Source: a virus
IMG/VR virus record: IMGVR_UViG_3300024520_000351
Location: 1-30,320 of that record
Length of the DNA stretch: 30,320 nt
Reading direction: 5' to 3' (one strand)
The position numbers and the translations under genes were made by a program. This document shows, piece after piece, positions 1 to 6,637 of the stretch; the stretch's first letter is position 1; every line of letters starts with the position of its first letter. The notes beneath the pieces were generated by a model. The model was not told the origin of the DNA, did not search any database, and saw only the letters and a list, made by a program, of their open reading frames with translations.

Positions 1-48
1 GGTGACGCGACGAGCGGTCTTTCGCTAGAGCCAGAAAATACTAGTCGG

Positions 49-94
49 TTGACAAGTCGCAGGAGTTGACAATGTGGTTTCAGGTTGTCATTAT
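49..94 (+). promoter_or_regulatory. Putative sigma70-type promoter with repeated TTGACAA motifs
   Basis: A consensus -35 hexamer TTGACA (66-71) is followed after exactly 17 bases by CATTAT (89-94), a 4/6 match to the -10 consensus. A second TTGACAA lies at 49-55, one 17-base step upstream, and an inverted copy, TTGTCA, lies at 85-90 beside the -10. Three copies around one promoter look like operator sites for a repressor or activator. Transcription would start near base 101 and run through the tRNA-like element into the packaging genes. The promoter call rests on sequence match alone. Confidence 0.5.
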
Positions 95-146
95 GCGACT
101 GCGGTGCGGCGTGGAGGGACACGTAGTCGCAACAAACTATTGCGAC
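56..146. repeat. Four GTCGCA/TGCGAC motifs, the last two forming a hairpin
   Basis: GTCGCA occurs at 56-61 and 126-131 and its reverse complement TGCGAC at 94-99 and 141-146. The last pair extends to GTCGCAA (126-132) and TTGCGAC (140-146), a perfect 7-bp stem with a 7-base loop. Alternating repeats just upstream of the terminase genes could be a packaging (cos/pac) recognition site or transcriptional operators. The repeats are seen directly; their role is inference. Confidence 0.5.
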
Positions 147-240
147 ACCGATAGCTCAGATGGTAGAGCGCCCTGATCAAAACGGCTATAGTGGCGGTGA
201 TTAACGGGGGGCAGCGCAGGTTCGAGTCCTGCTTGGTAGC
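145..240 (+). tRNA. tRNA-like element with abnormal anticodon arm (possible pseudo-tRNA)
   Basis: The D arm is canonical: TA, then stem GCTC (154-157), loop with GG, stem GAGC (166-169). The T arm is canonical too: GCAGG (216-220), loop TTCGAGT, CCTGC (228-232). The acceptor halves 145-151 and 233-239 pair at only 5 of 7 positions, and no CCA is encoded. The stretch from 170 to 215 is about 24 bases too long for a class I tRNA. It can be read as a 24-base insertion (178-201) bounded by GAT repeats that splits an anticodon loop ending TTAACG, or as a class II-like tRNA with stem GCCCT/ACGGC and a loop containing TCA but no U33. Neither reading gives a fully normal tRNA, so it may be a decayed tRNA, an att-type remnant or a structured leader element. 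Confidence 0.4.
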
Positions 241-275
241 TGGTATCAAGCCCAGCCATCGCGCAAACACAAAAT

Positions 276-290
276 CCGTATGGGGGATTT
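276..290 (+). promoter_or_regulatory. CCGTATGGGGG leader element before the 79-aa gene
   Basis: The 11 bases CCGTATGGGGG (276-286) end 4 bases before the ATG at 291. The same 11-mer, at the same distance, precedes the exonuclease start on the opposite strand (26577 down to 26567). In both places the internal ATG opens a four-codon frame (ATG GGG Gnn nnA TGA) whose stop overlaps the gene start as ATGA. It may simply be a G-rich ribosome binding site, or a shared translational control element or coupled mini-leader. Confidence 0.45.
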
Positions 291-530
291 ATGAAACGAA
301 GATTTTTTTTAAAACTCATAGCTACAACTGCAGCGATACCGTCTGCGGTTGCCAAAACAGTCAACCAGAAAAAACAAACGACGCCAGATGGTAAGCGGTA
401 CAAAAAAGCATCGTTCCGTGGAAGGGAGTTTTTTATTTTGGATGAATCGGATAGCTTCCACCCTGTACTCGGTGATGTTTCGATTATGCGTGTAGAAGAG
501 AGAATTGATATCAGGTCTGCCAAACAATGA
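291..530 (+). CDS. Small exported protein with Tat-like signal peptide, hypothetical
   Basis: The product is 79 aa. I do not recognise a family. The N-terminus MKRRFFLKLIATTAAIPSAVA has the twin-arginine pattern RRxFLK, then a hydrophobic stretch and a plausible AxA-type cleavage site near residue 21. This suggests export through the Tat pathway, or insertion as a membrane anchor. The mature part (about 58 aa) is basic at first (VNQKKQ, GKRYKK) and then acidic. The start follows the G-rich CCGTATGGGGG element. Its stop overlaps the methyltransferase start (ATGA at 527-530), so translation is probably coupled. It is the first gene after the putative promoter. Tat-type signals are uncommon in small phage proteins; a general Sec signal is the alternative. 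Confidence 0.65.
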   Translation: MKRRFFLKLIATTAAIPSAVAKTVNQKKQTTPDGKRYKKASFRGREFFILDESDSFHPVLGDVSIMRVEERIDIRSAKQ

Positions 531-1933
531 CAGAACCAGAACTAACACCAGGCATGGCCAAACGAATCCAGATGGTCGCAACAGGCGATCTGGTACCTTA
601 CGCCGGCAACGCCAGAACGCATGACGATAATCAGATCGCAAAGATCGCTGCGAGCATTGCAGAGTTCGGATTCAACAACCCCATCCTGGTCGACACATCT
701 CACGGAACAATCATCGCTGGCCACGGCAGACTAGCCGCAGCAAACCTGCTCGGCCTCAAGGAAGTGCCGGTAATAAAACTCGACCACCTGAATGACAAAC
801 AGCGTCGTGCGTACATTTTGGCCGACAACAAACTGGCTGAAATGTCTGACTGGGATGAGGAGATGCTCCAAGCGGAGATAGAAGATCTCAACAATGATGG
901 GTTTGATATTGAGTTGACCGGTTTTGAGAAGTCCGACTTTGCCGTGATATTTCCCGATGATGTTATCGCGCCCGGTGATGGTGATGGAACATCGCAAGAT
1001 CCTGATGCTGTACCACCGGAGCCGGAAAAGTATGTAACCGAGACCGGTGACATTTGGAACATGGATGGTCACCGGTTGATGTGTGGTGATGCCACCAGCC
1101 AAGAGAACATCGATACCCTGATGGCGGGTGAGCTTGCCGATCTGGTGATCACGGATCCACCATACAACGTGAACTACTCTGGCGCGGCCGGCAGAATCAT
1201 GAACGACGACATGTGCAGTGAAGATTTCCTGAATTTTCTGACCGACTCATACGTCAATATGTTCCAGGCGATGAAAGACGGCGCATCGATATACGTGGCG
1301 CACAGTGAAACAGAGGGTTACATATTCCGCCGAGCGTTTCTGGATGCAGGGTTCAAGCTGCAGAGCTGCCTGATCTGGAAGAAAAACCACTTTGTGCTCG
1401 GGCGGGCAGATTACCAATGGATCCATGAGCCTATACTTTATGGCTGGAAACCAACGGGACCACACAACTGGTACGGCAATAGGAAGAATGTCTCCGTCCA
1501 CGACATGCCAGATGAGTCGCCATTTCACCAGCTCGAAGATGGAACGTGGTCGATACAGATGGGCGATCGAACACTGCTGCTCCAGGGTGATGATATTAAG
1601 ATATCAGAGGCAGCGCCAACGATAATCAATGAGCCTAAACCAAACAAGAGTGACATCCACCCGACAATGAAACCGGTGGCACTGCTTGAAAGGTTCCTGC
1701 TCAACAGCAGCAAAGTACTTGATAACATCCTTGATCCATTTGGAGGGGGTGGTTCGACATTGATCGCAGCGGAACGGAACGAGCGCTATGCAAAACTGAT
1801 GGAGCTCGACCCTAAGTATTGTGATGTGATCGTGCGTCGGTGGGAACAATACACTGGCAAAAAAGCGGCGCTGGAGGGCAGTGGTAAGTCCTTCGATGAA
1901 GTGTGTGCCGATCGTATAGGTGAGATAATTTAA
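527..1933 (+). CDS. ParB-domain/DNA methyltransferase fusion (orphan modification enzyme)
   Basis: The 468-aa protein has two domains. Residues about 12-110 are a ParB/Srx-type N-terminal domain, with the ARTHDDNQIAKIAASI region and a GHGR motif. Residues about 170-450 form an S-adenosylmethionine-dependent DNA methyltransferase with catalytic motif IV DPPY at 210-213 and the AdoMet-binding motif FGGGGST at 405-411. The order DPPY, then target recognition region, then FGGGG is that of beta-class enzymes, and DPPY favours N6-adenine methylation. No restriction endonuclease gene lies beside it, so it is an orphan, probably protecting phage DNA or marking it around packaging. ParB-methyltransferase fusions just upstream of terminase genes are common in this type of phage. 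The target sequence cannot be read from the protein. Confidence 0.9.
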   Translation: MTEPELTPGMAKRIQMVATGDLVPYAGNARTHDDNQIAKIAASIAEFGFNNPILVDTSHGTIIAGHGRLAAANLLGLKEVPVIKLDHLNDKQRRAYILADNKLAEMSDWDEEMLQAEIEDLNNDGFDIELTGFEKSDFAVIFPDDVIAPGDGDGTSQDPDAVPPEPEKYVTETGDIWNMDGHRLMCGDATSQENIDTLMAGELADLVITDPPYNVNYSGAAGRIMNDDMCSEDFLNFLTDSYVNMFQAMKDGASIYVAHSETEGYIFRRAFLDAGFKLQSCLIWKKNHFVLGRADYQWIHEPILYGWKPTGPHNWYGNRKNVSVHDMPDESPFHQLEDGTWSIQMGDRTLLLQGDDIKISEAAPTIINEPKPNKSDIHPTMKPVALLERFLLNSSKVLDNILDPFGGGGSTLIAAERNERYAKLMELDPKYCDVIVRRWEQYTGKKAALEGSGKSFDEVCADRIGEII

Positions 1934-1944
1934 CGGAGGTTTCC

Positions 1945-2220
1945 ATGGGAAACAAAAATCAGAATCCAAAGCAGCAGGTACAGGAACTCGAAGAGTACCT
2001 GCAGGTAAAAACAGGTACCGAGTCGGAGGATGTTGTTGCCGACTTGAAAACCATTATCGACAATCACTTCTCAAGCAGAGATGACCGAGTTGATCAGTAC
2101 GCGATGGCGTCGATCATGGGGTTGTCCGCGGCAGAGAAGTGTAGCAACGAGCAGCTCACCGCGAAAAAAGCGTGGAAACTTGCACTTGCTATGGAAGAGA
2201 ACGACCCACGGAAAGTCTAA
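1945..2220 (+). CDS. Hypothetical protein, 91 aa
   Basis: Family not recognised. The product is soluble and acidic, with a predicted mainly helical composition (QQVQELEEYLQV, a C-terminal segment KKAWKLALAMEE) and no membrane segment or signal peptide. The start is well supported: AACGGAGG lies a few bases upstream of the ATG at 1945. It sits 11 bases after the methyltransferase and 8 bases before the small terminase gene, in the same orientation, so it probably belongs to the packaging operon. A role as a terminase accessory or DNA-binding helper is possible from position only. Confidence 0.75.
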   Translation: MGNKNQNPKQQVQELEEYLQVKTGTESEDVVADLKTIIDNHFSSRDDRVDQYAMASIMGLSAAEKCSNEQLTAKKAWKLALAMEENDPRKV

Positions 2221-2228
2221 CGTGACCC

Positions 2229-2852
2229 ATGGTGGCAAAGAAGAAAGCTGCTAAAAAAAAGCAGAAAAAGCATGACTGGATCTCGGGTACGGCGCTGGGC
2301 AAAAAGCTCGGCGTCACTCGTCAGGCGGTATCGAAAGCGGTTAAAGACGGGCGTTTTGTTAACGGCGTCCGTTATACACCAAAAGGCAGGCCGCAATTCC
2401 ATAGTGATATTGCGCCAAAAGAATGGGAAAGTAATCGAGTCCAGCCACAGGTCACCAATACAGGTAAAGCTGTTGGGGATGATGCGGGAGAGGCTCAACC
2501 GGCAGAGCTGCCGCTTTCAGCGACGCCGCAGAGTAGAGCGGGAGCATCGGTAGCGTACAACAACGCCAGGGCAGTGCGTGAAAACTTCGAAGCGAAAATG
2601 GCGAAGCTCAGATACGAGAAGGAAGCTGGTCTGTTGATACCAACCAGTTATGTCAAAACCCACAACTTCACGCGCAGTAAGATCCTCAAGGAAATGGTGC
2701 TGGGCATGCCTGACCGGGTAGCCTCTGCGATCGCTGCAAAGCTCGGTAAGAAAATCGATCCGGTGATCATCCACAACGCAATGGATGAGGAGTTGAGAAA
2801 CGTACTCGAAGAGGTTGCAAACCAGCATGCAGCTAACATCCCAGCAGGATGA
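2229..2852 (+). CDS. Terminase small subunit (Nu1-like)
   Basis: At 207 aa this is about the size of lambda-type small terminases. A lysine-rich leader (residues 1-15) is followed by a helix-turn-helix (about residues 17-50, ALGKKLGVTRQAVSKAVKDG) ending in a wing-like PKGRPQF segment, as in Nu1-type DNA recognition domains. The C-terminal half (about 110-207) is helical and would mediate oligomerisation and contact with the large subunit. The protein should bind the packaging site and recruit the ATPase. The gene directly precedes and overlaps the large terminase. The ribosome binding site is weak (ACGTGACCC before the ATG), so expression may depend on coupling to the upstream gene. Confidence 0.8.
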   Translation: MVAKKKAAKKKQKKHDWISGTALGKKLGVTRQAVSKAVKDGRFVNGVRYTPKGRPQFHSDIAPKEWESNRVQPQVTNTGKAVGDDAGEAQPAELPLSATPQSRAGASVAYNNARAVRENFEAKMAKLRYEKEAGLLIPTSYVKTHNFTRSKILKEMVLGMPDRVASAIAAKLGKKIDPVIIHNAMDEELRNVLEEVANQHAANIPAG

Positions 2853-4761
2853 GTGCCTTGATCACGACTGGCACGGACTGCTCCCAGAAAAGCGGCTGGA
2901 CGTGTCAGAGTGGGCTGACAAACACCGAAAACTAAGCGATCGGGAATCACCGGAGCCCGGTCGGTGGCGCACATCCCGGGTTCCATACCTGAAGGAACCG
3001 ATGGATTGCCTGAGTTCAAGTAGTCCAATACAGGAAGTCGTCCTGATGTTTGGGGCACAACTCGGGAAAACAGAGACCGGGAACAACTGGACTGGGTACA
3101 ACATTGATCACTCACCGGGATCCATGCTGGCGGTTCAACCCACCGTCGAGATAGGCAAGCGGTTTAGTAAGCAGCGCCTCGCACCAATGATCTCCGCAAC
3201 GCCTAGGTTGTCGGAAAAGATAGCTGATAGCCGATCGCGTGACAGCGGGAACACAACACTCAGTAAAGAATTCCCCGGTGGTATGTTGATCATCACCGGT
3301 GCAAACAGTGCCGCGGGATTGCGATCGATGCCGATCAAGTACCTGTTTGGTGATGAGATCGATGCCTATCCAGAGGACTGCGACGGGGAAGGTGAACCGT
3401 GTGATCTAGCCAAAGCACGGACTCGTAACTTCGCCAGGAAGAAAATACTATGGACATCCACCCCCACATTTGCCAACCGATCGCGCATAGAGGGCAAGTA
3501 TTTAGAAGGTGATCAGCGCCAATACCACGTACCGTGCCCGCACTGTGAGGAAAAAAACACGTTCAAATTTAGAAACCTGTGCTGTAACGACAAGGATCCA
3601 AGCACGGTGTACTACCTATGCGAGGGGTGCGGGAAGGAAATCGAAGAGCACCACAAGACGTGGATGCTGGAAAACGGTGATTGGATAGCCACTGCGCCTG
3701 GTAACGGGGGTGGAAAAATAGCATCGTTCCACCTGACATCGCTATACAGTCCGCTCGGCTGGTTCAGCTGGGTCGAAATCATGGAGGAGTGGTTCAAAGC
3801 GTATAAGAAACCAGACAAGCTGCGGGTATTCACAAACACCATACTGGCAGAAACGTGGAAGGAAAAAGGGGAGGCGCCTGACTGGAAGAAACTGTATGAC
3901 CGGCGCGAAACCTATGAGATCAACACCATACCGGATCAAAAGATCCTGTTTTTAACTGCCGGCGTCGATGTTCAAAAAGACAGAATCGAGGTGGAGGTTT
4001 TAGGGTGGTCTCGACACAAGGAAAGCTGGTCGATCGATTACCGAGTGTTTCCAAACAATGAAGATGGCACCTATGCCTGGCAGGAGCTGGACTCAATGCT
4101 CACAGAGGAGTGGGTGCATCCGAGCGGAATGGGAATCGGCATAAGCCGGCTTGGTCTCGACACCAGCTACGACACACAAACCTGTTATGGTTGGGCAAGA
4201 ACTCACCCCCTGACAAAAGTACTTGCGCTCAAGGGTAGCGATACCTCCAGCGTTTTGATTGGTCACCCCAAAGCGATGGACGTAACGATCGACGGTAAAA
4301 CCGTCACCCGCGGCATAAAGCTGTGGAGTGCCGGCGTATCGGTGGCGAAAGGTGAGATATACGGGTGGCTCAACCAAGAGGCACCGACAGAGGAAAGCGG
4401 AAATCCATACCCCACTGGGTTTTGTCACATACCGCAGTACGATGAAGAGTACTTTAAACAGCTGTGTGCGGAGCAGATCGTGGTACGCATCGTAAAAGGG
4501 TACCGGCGATACGAGTGGGAAAAAACCAGAGAGCGAAACGAAACACTGGATACTCGTGTGTATGCACGGATTGCAGCTCACTCATTTGGTCTTGATCGGT
4601 TCAAAGATGACCGCTGGAACCAGATGGAAGATGATCTCGGCGTGACAAACGCACCAAAAAAGAGTATAAAACCGAAATCGAAAGCAAAAACCAAAGAAGT
4701 TATCAAGGAAAAGCATGGTGTTAAATTCCGTCGCGGTAACTTTTTGAACAAGCGCAGGTAA
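2827..4761 (+). CDS. Terminase large subunit (lambda gpA family)
   Basis: This is the packaging ATPase and nuclease, 644 aa from the ATG at 2827 and close to lambda gpA in length. Visible features in order: an ATP-binding motif GAQLGKTE (76-83) in the position used by gpA proteins; a Walker B-like LFGDEID (173-179); a zinc-ribbon-like pair CPHC (237-240) and CEGC (265-268); then the C-terminal nuclease region starting near FLTAGVDVQKDRIEVEV, with a basic tail. An in-frame TTG exists at 2815, but the AGAGG at 2810-2814 suits the ATG better. It overlaps the small subunit gene by 26 bases, typical of coupled terminase pairs. gpA-type terminases usually cut cohesive ends, which suggests a cos phage. 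Confidence 0.93.
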   Translation: MQLTSQQDECLDHDWHGLLPEKRLDVSEWADKHRKLSDRESPEPGRWRTSRVPYLKEPMDCLSSSSPIQEVVLMFGAQLGKTETGNNWTGYNIDHSPGSMLAVQPTVEIGKRFSKQRLAPMISATPRLSEKIADSRSRDSGNTTLSKEFPGGMLIITGANSAAGLRSMPIKYLFGDEIDAYPEDCDGEGEPCDLAKARTRNFARKKILWTSTPTFANRSRIEGKYLEGDQRQYHVPCPHCEEKNTFKFRNLCCNDKDPSTVYYLCEGCGKEIEEHHKTWMLENGDWIATAPGNGGGKIASFHLTSLYSPLGWFSWVEIMEEWFKAYKKPDKLRVFTNTILAETWKEKGEAPDWKKLYDRRETYEINTIPDQKILFLTAGVDVQKDRIEVEVLGWSRHKESWSIDYRVFPNNEDGTYAWQELDSMLTEEWVHPSGMGIGISRLGLDTSYDTQTCYGWARTHPLTKVLALKGSDTSSVLIGHPKAMDVTIDGKTVTRGIKLWSAGVSVAKGEIYGWLNQEAPTEESGNPYPTGFCHIPQYDEEYFKQLCAEQIVVRIVKGYRRYEWEKTRERNETLDTRVYARIAAHSFGLDRFKDDRWNQMEDDLGVTNAPKKSIKPKSKAKTKEVIKEKHGVKFRRGNFLNKRR

Positions 4762-4765
4762 AAAC

Positions 4766-4981
4766 ATGGCATGGACACAGGAAAACCTCGATGAACTCGA
4801 AGCGGCCATGGCAACTGGCGCTCTTAAAGTAGAGTTTTCTCATCCTGGCGGCAATAAAAAAGTGGAATATCGCAGCCTTGCAGAGATGCGTAAAATAAGA
4901 ATACTGATAATGGAGTCCCTTGGTTTGATCAATGGGTCAACCCGGCGCAAATATCCCACCTACAGCAGCGGATTACACTGA
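4766..4981 (+). CDS. gpW-like head-tail connector protein
   Basis: The product is 71 aa, matching the gpW family of small head-completion proteins (lambda gpW is 68 aa). Features consistent with the family are an N-terminal helix (WTQENLDELEAAMATG), a beta-hairpin segment around GGNKKVEYRSLAEMRK, and a basic C-terminus. gpW stabilises packaged DNA and prepares the portal for the tail connector. The position between terminase and portal is the family's standard place. It begins 4 bases after the terminase stop, and its own stop overlaps the portal start by one base (TGATG). Confidence 0.85.
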   Translation: MAWTQENLDELEAAMATGALKVEFSHPGGNKKVEYRSLAEMRKIRILIMESLGLINGSTRRKYPTYSSGLH

Positions 4982-6546
4982 TGAGCGATGACAAAAAACC
5001 GGTTATTCAAACACGTATGGACCGCGTTATAGGCTGGTTCAACCCACAGCGAGCACACGCTCGAGTAAAAGCCAGAATGCGTACCGAGATGATTCTCAGT
5101 TCCAGGAAGTATGATGCAGCAGGTATCGGTCGCAGAAAGGACGGCTGGATCCGGCCGTCGTCCAGCGCAAACACTGAAAACCGTGGTGCGATCATCGACC
5201 TTCGTAACGGGTCCAGAGATCTGACAAGAAACAATCCGTGGGCGAAAAAAGCGATCGGTGTCATATCAACACAGACCGTTGGCAGCGGAATCCGGCCTGA
5301 ATTCCACGGTAAAGAACGGCAAGATAGCGAATCCGTGAAGGGTTATGCAGAGGGATGGGCGCGATGGGCGAACACAACGGAGTGTGACTACGACGGTTTG
5401 AAAAACTGGGCAGGCATTCAAGAGCAGATAATGCGATCGGTACCACAGGATGGGGAGGCTCTCATCCGGAAACGACTGCTGACATCGGCGCAGCAGCGAT
5501 CGAAAAAGCTGACAATCCCGCTCCAGCTGCAGGTATTGGAGGCTGATTTTCTTGATAGCTTCAAAGATGGCGTCATTGATGGCAACCGGGTTATACAAGG
5601 CGTCGAGTTTGACAACAGAGGAAACCGGGTAGCCTATTGGTTGCACGAAAACCATCCGGGAGACAATGGTGGCGGTGTGCTTAACCTGCCAACCATCAGC
5701 CAAAGCAAGCGGATACCGGCTGACGAAATAATCCACGTTTTTAAGCAAGACCGACCAGGCCAGGTGCGCGGCATCCCATGGCCACACGCGGTAATGATGA
5801 CACTCAAGGATCTAGATGATGCAAACGATGCGTATCTATGGCGGCAAAAAATAGCAGCCTGTTATGTGGCGTTTATTCTCGACTCGGATCCTGATGCGCC
5901 AACCAACAAGGATAGTACGCTCCCGGATTCACTCGAGCCCGGATTACTGGAAGCGCTCGGGCCCGGAAAATCCGTCGAATTTGCGACCCCCCCCGGTGTT
6001 GATGGTTTCCATGAGTTTCATGTTGATCAACTGCACTCGATAGCCACCGGCTACGGGATATCATACGAGAGCCTGACAACGGATCTCAAAGGCGTTAGTT
6101 TTCTATCTGGTAGGATGGGGCAGCTGGACATGATGAAAAACGTTAATGCCTGGCAGCAGAATATGATGATCCCCCAGTTTTGTCAGGCGGTTTTAAAATG
6201 GTTCGAGGTGTCTGCAGATCTTACTCTGTTTAGTAATACCGGGAATGAACTATTTGCTGAATGGATAGTGCCGGCGCGAGAGATGCTGGACCCACAAAAA
6301 GAAAACGATGTGCTGATCGATAAGGTTAGAGCTGGTATGCCGTTGTTTGATTACCTGCAGCAGATTGGATACAAAAACCCAGAGGCCGCACTGCGTAGAA
6401 AGGCCAAAGAAAACACGTTACTGGATGAGCTTGAGGTTATTGTCGACACGGATCCAAGAAAGGTATCCGGTACCGGCAATTCAATACCGCCAGATCAGCA
6501 GGATAACGAAACCGACACCGGTGAGGGTGACGAAAAGGACAACTAG
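4981..6546 (+). CDS. Portal protein (lambda gpB family)
   Basis: The 521-aa product matches lambda-type portal proteins in length and content: an N-terminal NPQRAHARVKARM segment, then GSRDLTRNNPWAKKAIGVISTQTVGSG, the characteristic opening of this family, and a central wing/stem region. Near residues 345-385 it has GISYESLTTDLKGVSFLSGRMG, also a recognisable family signature. It would form the dodecameric ring at one capsid vertex through which the terminase pumps DNA. The acidic C-terminus (TDTGEGDEKDN) is disordered. Translation probably couples to the gpW-like gene by the one-base overlap. No internal protease domain is fused here; that activity is in the next gene. Confidence 0.93.
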   Translation: MSDDKKPVIQTRMDRVIGWFNPQRAHARVKARMRTEMILSSRKYDAAGIGRRKDGWIRPSSSANTENRGAIIDLRNGSRDLTRNNPWAKKAIGVISTQTVGSGIRPEFHGKERQDSESVKGYAEGWARWANTTECDYDGLKNWAGIQEQIMRSVPQDGEALIRKRLLTSAQQRSKKLTIPLQLQVLEADFLDSFKDGVIDGNRVIQGVEFDNRGNRVAYWLHENHPGDNGGGVLNLPTISQSKRIPADEIIHVFKQDRPGQVRGIPWPHAVMMTLKDLDDANDAYLWRQKIAACYVAFILDSDPDAPTNKDSTLPDSLEPGLLEALGPGKSVEFATPPGVDGFHEFHVDQLHSIATGYGISYESLTTDLKGVSFLSGRMGQLDMMKNVNAWQQNMMIPQFCQAVLKWFEVSADLTLFSNTGNELFAEWIVPAREMLDPQKENDVLIDKVRAGMPLFDYLQQIGYKNPEAALRRKAKENTLLDELEVIVDTDPRKVSGTGNSIPPDQQDNETDTGEGDEKDN

Positions 6547-6637
6547 CAAATCGGGGTGTTGTGTGGTTAAAAAAAAGCTGTTAGGCTCTGCACAATTGAT
6601 CGACACAGATATTCTGTAAAAATATGAGAGATATCGC

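Noticed and set aside
6347-6619. 90-aa plus-strand frame spanning the portal gene end and the gap before the capsid ORF
   Set aside because: Most of it overlaps the portal gene out of frame and has no ribosome binding site. A possible GTG-initiated 19-codon tail in the gap is too short to support.
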